In this document: one piece after another, positions 52,038 through 61,399 of the stretch
Position numbering within the stretch: the first letter of the stretch is position 1
Layout of the letters: each line of letters opens with the position of its first letter
DNA from: JAAGZL01 sp050291365
Lineage (GTDB): Bacteria; Pseudomonadota; Gammaproteobacteria; Chromatiales; Chromatiaceae
Assembly (NCBI GenBank): GCA_050291365.1
Contig: JBNKJS010000045.1
Span: forward strand, 16,648 to 80,647
Reading direction: 5' to 3'
DNA length: 64,000 nt
The notes under the pieces: model-generated
What the model saw: only the letters and a program-made list of their open reading frames with translations
What the model was told of the DNA's origin: nothing
Databases searched by the model: none
Position numbers and translations under genes: made by a program

Positions 52038-53230
52038 AAAGTTGGTAACACCCTAAAATAGAACGTCTTCAGATAAGCGGTCTCCGGAATAGCCGGATGA
52101 ATAGGATGATCCGGCCCCTGCTGACCCTGTTCCAGCAACTGTAGCGAGCGATCACAATGACGCCCAGCCTGTTGCACTGTTTGCAGCAACTCCTGCTGAG
52201 ACATGTGGTGAGAACAGGAGGATGTGATCAAGATGCCATCCTTGGATAGCAACTGTATAGCCGCCTGATTAAGGCGCTTGTAGGCAAGGGTGCCTTCCTT
52301 TATATCTTTGCGCTTTTTAATAAAGGCCGGAGGATCCAGAACTATCAAGTCAAATCGCTCTCTCTCACTGCGCAGATCGCGTAGAGAGTCGAATGCATTG
52401 GCTTGTTGAATCTCTACTTTTTCAGAAAGCTTATTGAGGTCTGCATTGGCCTGCACCATCTCCAGAGCGCTAGCGGAGGAATCCACACACACCACCTGTT
52501 CCGCCCCCATAGCCGCTGCCTGCACACCCCAAGCGCCCACATAACTACAGACATCCAACACCCGTCCGCCGTTTATATATCTCGCCATACGGGCTCTATT
52601 ATCCGCCTGATCAAAAAACCAGCCGGTCTTCTGCCCCTCCTGGGACTGAACCTGAAAGGTCAGCCCACTCTCCTCTACACTGAGAAGCTCCGTAACTTCA
52701 CCAGAGGCCAGCTCAATATACTGATCCAATCCCTCTTGAACCCGTACCGAACTATCATTACGCAACAAAATCCCAGCAGGCTTAAGCACCTTTTCTACAG
52801 CAGCAACCACCTCTTGCTTCATCTGCTCCATGCCGGCAGTGGTAATCTGAACCACCACCTGATCGCCATAACGATCCACCACCAATCCTGGCAGGCCATC
52901 ACTCTCCCCGAACACTAAACGGTAATAAGGTTTGGGATAGATGCGCTCACGCATTGAAAGAGCAATCTTAAGGCGATGTACCAAGAGAGAGGCTGAAAGC
53001 GGATGTTCCGGATCGCGGCTGACCAGACGGGCACAGATAAGAGAGTTAGGATTTACATACCCGGAACCAAGCCATTTCTCTTGATGACTTAGAATATCCA
53101 CCGCCTGGCCCTGCTTGAAACCCTTAAGTGGAGTAGCCTTGGTATCCACCTCATTACTGTAGATCCAGCAGTGTCCCGCACGCAGACGACGATCCTGGTT
53201 CTTATTCAGCCGAAGTTGTGGAGTACTCAT
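52034..53230 (-). CDS. rlmI: 23S rRNA (cytosine-5) methyltransferase RlmI-like
   Basis: RlmI methylates C1962 of 23S rRNA. An N-terminal PUA domain (LRLNKNQDRRLRAGHCWIYS) and a SAM domain (RVLDVCSYVGAWGVQAAAMG; LIVLDPPAFIKKRKDIKEG; ILITSSCSHHMS) are seen; length 398, as E. coli 396. The motif DPPAF and the SCSHH region agree with this COG1092 group. The exact target base is inferred from the family. Confidence 0.92.
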   Translation of the reverse strand: MSTPQLRLNKNQDRRLRAGHCWIYSNEVDTKATPLKGFKQGQAVDILSHQEKWLGSGYVNPNSLICARLVSRDPEHPLSASLLVHRLKIALSMRERIYPKPYYRLVFGESDGLPGLVVDRYGDQVVVQITTAGMEQMKQEVVAAVEKVLKPAGILLRNDSSVRVQEGLDQYIELASGEVTELLSVEESGLTFQVQSQEGQKTGWFFDQADNRARMARYINGGRVLDVCSYVGAWGVQAAAMGAEQVVCVDSSASALEMVQANADLNKLSEKVEIQQANAFDSLRDLRSERERFDLIVLDPPAFIKKRKDIKEGTLAYKRLNQAAIQLLSKDGILITSSCSHHMSQQELLQTVQQAGRHCDRSLQLLEQGQQGPDHPIHPAIPETAYLKTFYFRVLPTF

Positions 53231-53341
53231 CTTATTGTCACCTAAAGTTTTGCCGGTAAGGGGTGCGCAAGAGTAACAGATTTAGCCGGATCAATCCCCA
53301 AAACCATATAGGTAGCAATGTACAGTTCAAACTGGACAGAT

Positions 53342-53911
53342 CTAACGTTGGACCCGGCTGATCTTTGAACCTTCCAGGGTCAAGTTGTACATCAGACCCT
53401 TGTTACTGAATATGAAGCCAACAACCGGATCATTTATCTCTACACTATTGATATCCTCGCCCACGCCCCACTTGATTACTGCAACCGAGCCATCCACACC
53501 AACCTTCCAGCCGTCGCTACGACGAAACTTGTTAAGGGCCTGTTTGGTGAGAAAGACAACAACAACAGACTTGGACTGGGCACCCAACTGAAATCCTACC
53601 GAAGCGCTGGCGGTACTGTAATAGCCAACCGTCTTACCCCCTACACGCAAGGCGCCCTCTCCATACTCACCACCCACAACCATGCCGGCCTTGATGACAT
53701 TTGGAAATACTAAAACAGCCTCTGCGCTGTTCAGAAACTGGGCGCCGCCGCCCACCTCTTTCTTGAAACGCTGCAGGGTGGCATCCACCCCTATATTAAT
53801 CTCTGGTGCGGAGGCGGCTATCGCAGGCTGTGGATACCAGAGACCTGAGAGTAAGAGCAAGGCGGAAGCTAAGACCGTTGCCAGGATTGATTTGAATTGA
53901 TTCTTTTGCAT
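53342..53911 (-). CDS. Exported SYLF/YSC84 domain protein
   Basis: The 189-residue protein has a signal peptide (ATVLASALLLLSGLWYPQPA) and a SYLF domain: AEAVLVFPNVIKAGMVVGGE, GEGALRVGGKTVGYYSTASA, SVGFQLGAQSKSVVVVFLT and FIFSNKGLMYNLTLEGSKIS. In eukaryotes the domain binds lipids, and bacterial members (BPSL1445-like) are envelope proteins of unclear role. AGGAAA lies before the ATG. No operon partner is evident. Confidence 0.9.
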   Translation of the reverse strand: MQKNQFKSILATVLASALLLLSGLWYPQPAIAASAPEINIGVDATLQRFKKEVGGGAQFLNSAEAVLVFPNVIKAGMVVGGEYGEGALRVGGKTVGYYSTASASVGFQLGAQSKSVVVVFLTKQALNKFRRSDGWKVGVDGSVAVIKWGVGEDINSVEINDPVVGFIFSNKGLMYNLTLEGSKISRVQR

Positions 53912-53958
53912 ACGGGTTTCCTCGTTAACTTGTTATTAAAGAGTTTCTAGCCAAATAG

Positions 53959-54891
53959 CTACAGAGAAATATCAAATACGTCCTTAAAACGCTGATCAAA
54001 CTCATCCCGGGTAAAGCTGTGATTTTGAGTGCCTGCATGCTCTATTTTTATCGCCCCCATCAGCGCCGCAATACGCCCGGTTATTTCCCAATCCATATCG
54101 TTCATCAGGCCATAGAGCAGACCGGAACGGTAGGCATCACCGCAACCGGTGGGATCTTCCAGACTGGCAGCATTAGCCGCCGGGATCTCATATAGCTTAT
54201 CCCGAGTATAGATGCTGGATCCCTCGCCACCACGGGTCACAATCACAGCATCTACCATCTCGGCAAGCTGTTGCGGACTCTTACCGGTGCGCTCCTGCAT
54301 CAGCTTAGCCTCATAGTCATTGAAAGCCAGCCACTCTGCCTGCTCAGCAAAACGCATCAGATCGTCCCCATCAAACATAGGCATACCCTGACCCGGGTCG
54401 AACATAAAGGGTATATCTGCCTCGGCAAACTGCTCTGCATGCTGAATCATTCCATCGCGCCCATCTGGAGAAACCAGACCTAAGGTGCAGCCATTAACAT
54501 CACTGACCTTGTTCTCGTGAGCAAAGTTCATAGCCCCGGGATGGAAGGCGGTGATCTGGTTATCATCTTTATCGGTAGTGATATAGGCCTGGGCTGTATA
54601 CTGGCCATCTATCTCTAAAATATGGGCTCGACTTATACCGCAGCTATCCATCCAGTCTGCGTAAGGCTTGAAGTCTGCCCCCACTGTACCCATGGGTTTA
54701 CCTTCGCCGCCGAGGAGATTCAGATTGTAGGCGATATTACCAGCACAACCACCAAACTCACGCCGCATATCCGGCACTAGAAAAGAGACATTTAGGATGT
54801 GTACCTGCTCCGGCAGGATGTGATTTTTAAACTGGTCCTGAAAGACCATGATGGTGTCGTAGGCAAAGGAACCACAAATAAGTGCAGACAT
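53959..54891 (-). CDS. PfkB-family kinase (adenosine kinase-like)
   Basis: A ribokinase-like enzyme of 310 residues. Signature 1-like GGCAGNIAYNLNLLGG binds the sugar side; signature 2 DPTGCGDAYRSGLLYGL contains the catalytic Asp and anion hole. The start MSALICGSFAYDTIMVF is family-like. Proteobacterial members of this type are annotated as carbohydrate kinase or adenosine kinase; substrate cannot be fixed by eye. Downstream of the repeat region and upstream of the SYLF gene on the same strand. Confidence 0.9.
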   Translation of the reverse strand: MSALICGSFAYDTIMVFQDQFKNHILPEQVHILNVSFLVPDMRREFGGCAGNIAYNLNLLGGEGKPMGTVGADFKPYADWMDSCGISRAHILEIDGQYTAQAYITTDKDDNQITAFHPGAMNFAHENKVSDVNGCTLGLVSPDGRDGMIQHAEQFAEADIPFMFDPGQGMPMFDGDDLMRFAEQAEWLAFNDYEAKLMQERTGKSPQQLAEMVDAVIVTRGGEGSSIYTRDKLYEIPAANAASLEDPTGCGDAYRSGLLYGLMNDMDWEITGRIAALMGAIKIEHAGTQNHSFTRDEFDQRFKDVFDISL

Positions 54892-54982
54892 ATCTAATCC
54901 TGATTTAAACCAAAACGAAAATTAAAAAACTATCAAGCGGTCAGAGCCCTTAAAGTTAAATAGCGTTAAGGGGGCAAAGCAG

Positions 54983-55147
54983 AATGGCACTTACTTAAGA
55001 CGAATCCCAGGATTTTCGTCATTCCGGCGCATGCCGGATCGCCTAAGGCAACGGCGAAGCCAATCCAGGGATACAGCCATCATCAAGCAATCTGGATCCC
55101 GGCCTACGCCGGGATGACGGTAGTTCTTAGCTTAAGTAAGTGACATT
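54983..55147. repeat. 165-bp MITE-like palindromic element
   Basis: The ends are inverted repeats matching at 16 of 17 bases (AATGGCACTTACTTAAG at 54983-54999; CTTAAGTAAGTGACATT at 55131-55147). Inside lies a second inverted pair, CGTCATTCCGGCGCATGCCG (from 55017) and CCGGCCTACGCCGGGATGAC (to ~55118), a REP-type sequence. It has no ORF and is likely mobilised in trans or an old palindromic insertion. Confidence 0.7.
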
Positions 55148-55148
55148 C

Positions 55149-55221
55149 GGGTCAGAGCCCTTTTTTATAACTGCTTTTTCCTAAAGTTATAGAGAACAAT
55201 AAACAAAAATGGCTCTGACCC
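55149..55221. repeat. 73-bp palindromic element with GGGTCAGAGCC arms
   Basis: GGGTCAGAGCC (55149-55159) and GGCTCTGACCC (55211-55221) are perfect inverted repeats, with an inner ATAACT/AGTTAT pair. Another direct copy of GGTCAGAGCCC lies at 54939-54949 on the far side of the 165-bp element. REP-like; terminators cannot be excluded. Confidence 0.55.
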
Positions 55222-55240
55222 CTTAACAGACCACTTAACA

Positions 55241-55612
55241 CTAAAAAAACCGCGGCGACAATACTAGGAGCCAAGTGATCGCCGCCATGGTGATACTTAG
55301 AAAAACTGCGGCAGAGCCGATATCCTTAGCCCGACCTGAGAGCTCATGATGCTCCCCACCAAACCGATCCACCGCCGCTTCGACTGCCGAATTCAGCAGC
55401 TCCACCAGCGGCACCAGCAGCAGACTACCTACCAGCAGAGCTCGCTCCACACCACTGTTGCCCAACCAGAGACCCAGTGGGATAAACAGGATTAATGCGT
55501 ATGTCTCCTGCCGCAACGCCTCCTCATGTTTGAAGCAGGCGCGAAAGCCGGCTATGGAGTAGCCCCAGGCGTTAATGATGCGCTGAATCCCCAGCGGGCC
55601 TTGACTTGCCAT
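55241..55612 (-). CDS. dgkA: Diacylglycerol kinase
   Basis: DgkA phosphorylates diacylglycerol (made when osmoregulated glucans take phosphoglycerol) to phosphatidic acid. Three TM helices and the motifs ACFKHEEALRQETYAL and VELLNSAVEAAVDRFGGEHH (the NSAxEAxVDR signature) are seen, length 123. Its ATG overlaps the gcvPB stop by one base (TAATG), so it is probably translated from the gcv mRNA. Confidence 0.96.
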   Translation of the reverse strand: MASQGPLGIQRIINAWGYSIAGFRACFKHEEALRQETYALILFIPLGLWLGNSGVERALLVGSLLLVPLVELLNSAVEAAVDRFGGEHHELSGRAKDIGSAAVFLSITMAAITWLLVLSPRFF

Positions 55613-57066
55613 TATTCGGAACCACTCTTCCAGGCCAGATCCAGCTCACGGGCGGCCCTCACATCATCCAGACGTTTCACCGGCATAGTGTGGGGCGCGC
55701 CTTTCACTAGATCCGGATCTGACTCCGCCTCTTCTTCGATAGTGATGAGCGCCTCAATGAAGGCGTCCAGGGTATCCTTATCCTCACTCTCGGTCGGTTC
55801 GATCAGCAGGCACTCCGGCACCAGCAGCGGGAAGTAGGTGGTGGGGGCGTGAAAGCCATAGTCCAGCAGGCGCTTAGCGTAATCCATGGTATTCACCCCA
55901 AGGCTACGGGCCTCGCGCCGCAGGGTGATAATGAACTCGTGGGTGGCGCGCCTTTCCGGATAAGCGGCCTCAAAACCGGCCTTCTGCAACCGCTTCAGCA
56001 TGTAGTTAGCATTAAGGGTCGAGTAATCGGCAACCCGCGCCATACCCTCTTTGCCAATCATCCTGGCATAGACAAACGCCCGCAACAGAATACCCGCATT
56101 GCCGGCAAAGGCGGATAGACGGCCTATGCTTTGTGGCCTCTCCTCTTCGGTCAGCCAGCTATAACCATCATCCAGTTTCTGGGCCATTGGCACCGGCAGA
56201 TAGGGCTCCAGACGTTCGCTGACACCCACAGGACCAGCACCCGGCCCACCACCACCGTGGGGGGTGGAGAAGGTCTTGTGTAGGTTTATATGGATCACAT
56301 CGAACCCCATATCCCCCGGCCTGACCTTGCCCAGGATTGCATTCAGGTTCGCGCCATCGTAATAGAGCAGGCCTCCGGCTTCGTGGACTAGCCCTGCGAT
56401 CTCCGCTATGCGCCGATCGAACACGCCAAGGGTGGATGGGTTGGTGAGCATAATGCCTGCAGTCTGAGGGCCAAGGAGCTGTTGCAAGGCGGCTACATCT
56501 ATATCTCCGTCCGACCCGGTTGGGATCTCACGCACCTTATAGCCACACATAACTGCGGATGCCGGATTGGTGCCATGGGCCGCATCCGGTACCAATATCT
56601 CGTTGCGCTCACTATCGCCCCGAGCATCGTGATAGGCCTTAATCATGGCCACACCGGCAAACTCGCCCTGAGAACCGGCAGCAGGAGTGAGGGATACGGC
56701 GCGCATGCCGGTCACCTCTTTCAGCATCTCCTGCAAATCGTACATGCAGGCGAGAAAGCCCTGGCTATGGTTATCCGGCGCCTCCGGGTGGCGGTTGAGA
56801 AGCCCAGGCAACATGGAGAGCGTGTGACAACTGCGGGGGTTGTACTTCATGGTGCAGGAACCCAGGGGGTAGAAATGGGTATCGATGGAGAAGTTCTGTT
56901 GCGACAGACGGGTATAGTGACGCACCACCTGCATTTCGGACACCTCCGGCAGTGCAGGTTTGGACCTGCGTCGAAACTGCTCAGGGATAGATATATCCTC
57001 AACCTGCTGTAACGGTGCCTGGGCCGATGCGCGTCGACCCGCCTTAGATTGCTCCTGGATCAGCAC
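55612..57066 (-). CDS. gcvPB: Glycine dehydrogenase (decarboxylating) subunit 2
   Basis: The P-protein decarboxylates glycine and passes methylamine to lipoyl-GcvH. This is the C-terminal half of the split (two-gene) form. The PLP lysine is in INLHKTFSTPHGGGGPG, with FYPLGSCTMKYNPR and GEFAGVAMI nearby. Length 484. It starts at GTG 57066, overlapping the gcvPA stop by one base. The split form is usual in many bacteria but differs from E. coli, which has one fused gcvP. Confidence 0.96.
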   Translation of the reverse strand: MLIQEQSKAGRRASAQAPLQQVEDISIPEQFRRRSKPALPEVSEMQVVRHYTRLSQQNFSIDTHFYPLGSCTMKYNPRSCHTLSMLPGLLNRHPEAPDNHSQGFLACMYDLQEMLKEVTGMRAVSLTPAAGSQGEFAGVAMIKAYHDARGDSERNEILVPDAAHGTNPASAVMCGYKVREIPTGSDGDIDVAALQQLLGPQTAGIMLTNPSTLGVFDRRIAEIAGLVHEAGGLLYYDGANLNAILGKVRPGDMGFDVIHINLHKTFSTPHGGGGPGAGPVGVSERLEPYLPVPMAQKLDDGYSWLTEEERPQSIGRLSAFAGNAGILLRAFVYARMIGKEGMARVADYSTLNANYMLKRLQKAGFEAAYPERRATHEFIITLRREARSLGVNTMDYAKRLLDYGFHAPTTYFPLLVPECLLIEPTESEDKDTLDAFIEALITIEEEAESDPDLVKGAPHTMPVKRLDDVRAARELDLAWKSGSE

Positions 57067-58466
57067 TATACCTTTCCTCCAGATTCCGCAGCCATAGCAG
57101 CGCAGGGCTTTTGCACCAAACGCTCAATTTCCTCCGCAAACCTCCCCATCTCCTGTTTGCTGCGCTTCTCGGTAGCACACACCAGGAGCGCATCCCCCAA
57201 CTCAGGATACTCTCTGGACAGGCCATAACCACCCTGAATATTGTGGTCCGACAGGGTGGATAGAAGCTCCTGTGCTGGCAGAGGCAGACGTAGAACCTGC
57301 TCATGAAAAACCGGGCGGTTAAACATGGTCTCCACCCCTTCTGTCTGAGTCAGTTTCTCAGTCAGGGCAGATATGTTTGCATTGCAGCCAGCAGCCACCC
57401 GCTCCAGGCCCTCAGCGCCCAGCAGGGCCATATGGATGGTTGCAGCAGTGACCATCAGCCCCTGGTTAGTACAAATGTTGGATGTGGCCTTGGAACGCCT
57501 TATATGTTGTTCCCGCGCCTGTAGCGTCAGAGTAAAGCCTGGCTTACCATCCAGGTCTAAAGTCCTACCAACGATCCTGCCCGGCATCTGGCGCACGTGG
57601 GCCTGACGGCAACAGAGAAATCCGAAATAGGGCCCGCCGGAGGACAAGGGCGCCCCCAATGGCTGGCCGTCGCCGCAGCAGATATCCACTCCCTCACTAC
57701 CCCACTCCCCCGGTGGGCTCAACAGGGCAAGGGCAACGGGATTAACCACCGCAATGGCCATGGCCTTGTTGGCATGAGCCCAGTCGGTCAGGGCATCCAC
57801 CTCTTCCAATACCCCGAAGAAATTGGGCTGGGGGATTACCAGGGCCGTGACGTCTTCCCCTGCATACTGCTCCAGAGATGCAGGATCGGTGTGACCGCCC
57901 TTTGGATCGAAGGGAAGCTCTACCAGCTCTATGCCCTGGTTTTTGACTATATTATGCGCCACCTTGCGGTAGGCCGGATGCAGGCTTCGCGGCACCAGCA
58001 CCCGCTTGGATTTCGATTTGCGATTGGCCCGCACCGCCATCAGGATCGCCTCGGCCAGGGCCGAAGCGCCATCGTAGAGAGAGGCGTTAGAGACATCCAT
58101 GGCGGTCAGCGCCGTCATCATGGATTGGTACTCATACAGCAGCTGCAGAGTGCCCTGGCTCGCCTCGGCCTGATAGGGGGTGTAGGCGGTGTAGAACTCG
58201 CCACGGCCCGCTATCTGCCAGACTGCCGCTGGGATATGGTGGTCATAGGCCCCTGCACCGATGAAACAGAGCGGACTACCGTCGGCCTGGGCCCTGGACT
58301 CCATCAGTTGGGCCACCTCCATCTCGGACATGGCCTCTGGTACCGCCTTCAGTCCATCAAAGCGCAGATCCTGGGGTATCTCATCGAATAGCTCCTCGAT
58401 GCTTTCGGCGCCAATAGCCGCCAGCATCTGCCGGACCTCTTCTTCGGTATGGGGAATAAACGGCAT
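57066..58466 (-). CDS. gcvPA: Glycine dehydrogenase (decarboxylating) subunit 1
   Basis: The N-terminal half of the split P-protein, length 466. It starts MPFIPHTEEEVRQMLAAIG and has YQAEASQGTLQLLYEYQSMM, NASLYDGASALAEA, GDGQPLGAPLSSGGPYFG and RSKATSNICTNQGL, all typical. It forms the alpha2beta2 enzyme with gcvPB, adjacent and overlapping. Operon order is gcvT-gcvH-gcvPA-gcvPB-dgkA. Confidence 0.96.
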   Translation of the reverse strand: MPFIPHTEEEVRQMLAAIGAESIEELFDEIPQDLRFDGLKAVPEAMSEMEVAQLMESRAQADGSPLCFIGAGAYDHHIPAAVWQIAGRGEFYTAYTPYQAEASQGTLQLLYEYQSMMTALTAMDVSNASLYDGASALAEAILMAVRANRKSKSKRVLVPRSLHPAYRKVAHNIVKNQGIELVELPFDPKGGHTDPASLEQYAGEDVTALVIPQPNFFGVLEEVDALTDWAHANKAMAIAVVNPVALALLSPPGEWGSEGVDICCGDGQPLGAPLSSGGPYFGFLCCRQAHVRQMPGRIVGRTLDLDGKPGFTLTLQAREQHIRRSKATSNICTNQGLMVTAATIHMALLGAEGLERVAAGCNANISALTEKLTQTEGVETMFNRPVFHEQVLRLPLPAQELLSTLSDHNIQGGYGLSREYPELGDALLVCATEKRSKQEMGRFAEEIERLVQKPCAAMAAESGGKV

Positions 58467-58494
58467 CTTTAATTACACGCTTTCTACTTATTCA

Positions 58495-58884
58495 CTACTC
58501 TGCGGCAGCCACTTCTGCGTAGCCATCTGCATTGAGAAGATTGTCCAACTCAGACGGATCAGACATCTTTAGCTTGAACAGCCAACCATCGGCAAAGGCG
58601 CTCTCATTTACTGTTTCTGGACTATCGGCCAGGGCCGCGTTAACCGCAATGATCTCACCTGAGACCGGGCTATAGATATCCGAAGCGGCCTTTACCGATT
58701 CAACCACGGCACAGTCAGCTCCCGCCTCTACAGTATCACCCTCTTCCGGCAGGTCTACAAAGACCAGATCGCCAAGCTGCTCCTGGGCGTGATCTGTTAT
58801 CCCCACGGTAATGGTTCCATCTCCTTCGTCCCGCGCCCATTCATGGGTCTTGGCATATTTCAACTCGGTAGGTATGTTGCTCAT
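58495..58884 (-). CDS. gcvH: Glycine cleavage system H protein
   Basis: GcvH carries the lipoyl arm among the P, T and L proteins. The lipoylated lysine is in VVESVKAASDIYSP, and the start KYAKTHEWARDEGDG is typical. Length 129. Its lipoyl group would be made by LipB (15149) and LipA (22326), both in this window. The L protein (lipoamide dehydrogenase) is not here. Confidence 0.98.
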   Translation of the reverse strand: MSNIPTELKYAKTHEWARDEGDGTITVGITDHAQEQLGDLVFVDLPEEGDTVEAGADCAVVESVKAASDIYSPVSGEIIAVNAALADSPETVNESAFADGWLFKLKMSDPSELDNLLNADGYAEVAAAE

Positions 58885-58923
58885 GATTGTATGGCCCTCT
58901 AAAGGCGTTATTGATTCGTTCGT

Positions 58924-60009
58924 TTAAATTCTGATCTTTCCGTTACGCACAAATGGCGGTTTAACTACCCTGACCGCCAGGCGCCTGCCTCGCATATCCA
59001 CCTCACAGCTCTCTCCCCATCCATGTTGAATCCGAGCCAGTGCAATAGATTTTTCCAGAGTTGGCCCGAAGCCGCCGGAGGTGATTTCCCCTATCTCAGC
59101 ATCGCCGGAGTAGAGCTTGAGATGATTGCGCAATACCCCACGCCCTTCCAGCACCAGACCCACAAACTGTAGATTGTCGTCCTTATCGCGCCTGGCCTCA
59201 AGTGCCTTTCGGCCAACAAACTCTCTCTCATGCGGCTCCCAGGCAACGGTCCAGTCCAAGCCAGCCTCTAATGGGGATATTTCTTCATCCATATCCGACC
59301 CGTAGAGGTTCATCCCCGCCTCCAGACGCAGGGTGTCGCGCGCGCCCAATCCACATGGTGCTACTCCGGCATCTGCCAGCCCTTGCCAAAACTGAGCCGC
59401 CTCAGCTGCCGGCAGGCTAATCTCATAACCATCCTCACCGGTGTACCCGGTACGGGCTACCAGCCAATCCCCATCTGCAACCGCGAAGAACGGTTTTAAC
59501 CCAGCGGCTGGTCCTCTTAATGATTGTGGTAACAGCGGCTGCGCCAAATCTCTGGCCTCTGGCCCCTGCACTGCTATCATGGCCAGATCCCTCCTGGTGG
59601 CTATCTCCACATCATAGGTACCCACCTGTTGCTCCATCCAGTCGAGGTCCTTCTCGGCCGTACCCGCATTAACCACCATACGATAAGAGCCAGAGGACAT
59701 AAAATAGACGATCAAGTCATCTATCACCCCACCATCAGGATTCAGCATACAGCTGTATAACGCCTTGCCCTGATGCTCCAGTTTGGCTACATCGTTGGCC
59801 AGCAGTTGTCTCAGAAAATCTTCGCTTTCCTGGCCCCGGATATCCAGTGCCAACATGTGTGACACATCAAACATACCCGCAGCCCGCCTTACGGCGTGAT
59901 GCTCTTTGAGCTGAGAGCCATAATGTAGAGGCATATCCCAGCCGCCAAAGGGGACCATCTTGGCTCCCATCTCAGTGTGAATATCAAATAGTGCTGTCTT
60001 CAATCCCAT
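58924..60009 (-). CDS. gcvT: Aminomethyltransferase (glycine cleavage T protein)
   Basis: GcvT transfers the methylene to THF and releases ammonia. Seen: AKMVPFGGWDMPLHYG, HHAVRRAAGMFDVSHM, catalytic Asp region (LLANDVAKLE), RTGYTGEDGYEI and the C-terminal FVRNGKI. Length 361. First gene of the operon; only 82 bases separate it from pepP, and I see no glycine riboswitch there. Confidence 0.97.
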   Translation of the reverse strand: MGLKTALFDIHTEMGAKMVPFGGWDMPLHYGSQLKEHHAVRRAAGMFDVSHMLALDIRGQESEDFLRQLLANDVAKLEHQGKALYSCMLNPDGGVIDDLIVYFMSSGSYRMVVNAGTAEKDLDWMEQQVGTYDVEIATRRDLAMIAVQGPEARDLAQPLLPQSLRGPAAGLKPFFAVADGDWLVARTGYTGEDGYEISLPAAEAAQFWQGLADAGVAPCGLGARDTLRLEAGMNLYGSDMDEEISPLEAGLDWTVAWEPHEREFVGRKALEARRDKDDNLQFVGLVLEGRGVLRNHLKLYSGDAEIGEITSGGFGPTLEKSIALARIQHGWGESCEVDMRGRRLAVRVVKPPFVRNGKIRI

Positions 60010-60091
60010 TACTGTTTCCGCGCGACCTATTGAGCCTCAGGGGTGTGGCTATATTACCGGCAAAAGATGCTGATGATAAAATTGATTTAAC

Positions 60092-61399
60092 CTATCCGGC
60101 CATCAAGGTTTCGATCTCTGCTACTGTCTTGGGGGCATCTTTGCTCAGGACATCACAGCCATCCTTGGTTACCACCACATCATCTTCAATCCTGATACCC
60201 ATATCCCACCATTTTTTTGCAACCCCTTTGCTCCCGGCAGGTATATAAATACCCGGCTCAATGGTCAGGGCCATGCCTGGCTCCAGCAGTCTTGGCAGGC
60301 CATCCACCTTGTAGTCGCCTACATCATGCACATCCATCCCCAGCCAGTGTCCGGTACGATGAATATAGAACTCTTTATAGGCCTCATTTTTAATCAGCGT
60401 TGGAACCCTGCCTTTTAGTAAGCCAAGCTCCACCAACCCTTTGGTTACCACCTTTACCGCTGCATCATGGGGATCATTCCAGTGGTTGCCAGGCTTCACC
60501 TGCTCTATTGCCGCCTCCTGGGCCTTGAGCACCAGTTCGTACATCTGTTTTTGGGGTTTAGTGAATACCCCGCTTACCGGAATGGTACGGGTGATATCAG
60601 ATGCATAATAGTTATATTCACACCCGGCATCTACCAGCAGTAGCTCGCCATCTTTCAACTCTGAGTCATTATCTACATAGTGCAAAACACATCCGTTTTT
60701 GCCACTGCCAAAGATGGCTGGATATGCCTGATAGCGCGCCCCTTTGCTGGAACATTCATGAATAAATTCCGCCTCCAGTTGATACTCCATCATGCCAGGA
60801 CGACAGCTACCCATAACCCTTTTATGGGCCTGAGCAGATATCTTTGCGGCGGTGCGCATCTGCTTTATTTCCGAGCGCCCCTTGTATAGACGCATGTCGT
60901 GCAAATAGTGATCCAGGGCAATAAATTCTAAGGGGCCATGCACCCCGGATTTGGAATGATTTCTAATCTGACTAATCCATTCCGACATGCGTTTGTCCAG
61001 AGCTGGGTTACAACCCATTGCATAAAATACTCGCTCACACTGTTCCAGCATGCGCGGAAGAATGTCATCCAGATCGCCTATGGGAAAAGCGTCATCAGCA
61101 TCATACTTCTCGATAGCTCCCTCGTGCCCAGCACGTGTTCCATCCCATCTCTCCTTGGCTGCATCTCTCTCCCTACAAAAAAGAACATACTCAGCATGGC
61201 TGCGCCCGGGTATCAACACCGCAACTGCCTCAGGTTCTGGAAACCCGGTAATGTAATAGAAATCGCTATCCGGTCGATAGTGGTACTCCACACTCCTGTT
61301 TCTTGTTACTACCGGCGCCGTAGGCAGTATGGCTATACTGTTTTCTCCCATCATGCGCATGAGCTGCCGCCGACGCGATGCATACTCCTTCTCGTTCAT
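60092..61399 (-). CDS. pepP: Xaa-Pro aminopeptidase (aminopeptidase P)
   Basis: PepP removes an N-terminal residue before proline using two metal ions. The pita-bread metal ligands are all present: Asp in VDAGCEYNYYASDITRT (two), His in RTGHWLGMDVHDVG, Glu in LTIEPGIY and Glu in GIRIEDDVVV. Length 435. It overlaps the UPF0149 gene by ATGA. ubiH and ubiI, which follow pepP in E. coli, are not here. Confidence 0.97.
   Translation of the reverse strand: MNEKEYASRRRQLMRMMGENSIAILPTAPVVTRNRSVEYHYRPDSDFYYITGFPEPEAVAVLIPGRSHAEYVLFCRERDAAKERWDGTRAGHEGAIEKYDADDAFPIGDLDDILPRMLEQCERVFYAMGCNPALDKRMSEWISQIRNHSKSGVHGPLEFIALDHYLHDMRLYKGRSEIKQMRTAAKISAQAHKRVMGSCRPGMMEYQLEAEFIHECSSKGARYQAYPAIFGSGKNGCVLHYVDNDSELKDGELLLVDAGCEYNYYASDITRTIPVSGVFTKPQKQMYELVLKAQEAAIEQVKPGNHWNDPHDAAVKVVTKGLVELGLLKGRVPTLIKNEAYKEFYIHRTGHWLGMDVHDVGDYKVDGLPRLLEPGMALTIEPGIYIPAGSKGVAKKWWDMGIRIEDDVVVTKDGCDVLSKDAPKTVAEIETLMAG

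Larger units (their letters stand above)
54892..55240. other. Repeat-filled intergenic region, PfkB kinase / dgkA
   Basis: This gap of 349 bases between the dgkA stop and the kinase start is mostly made of the two palindromic elements and an extra arm at 54939. Apart from these I see no gene or RNA. Confidence 0.6.

Noticed and set aside
57597..58391. 264-codon open frame opposite gcvPA
   Set aside because: Antisense of gcvPA with no recognisable domain; the GC-biased third positions of gcvPA explain the lack of stops.
60010..60091. Glycine riboswitch ahead of gcvT
   Set aside because: Only 82 bases separate gcvT from pepP, and no conserved glycine aptamer features could be seen.
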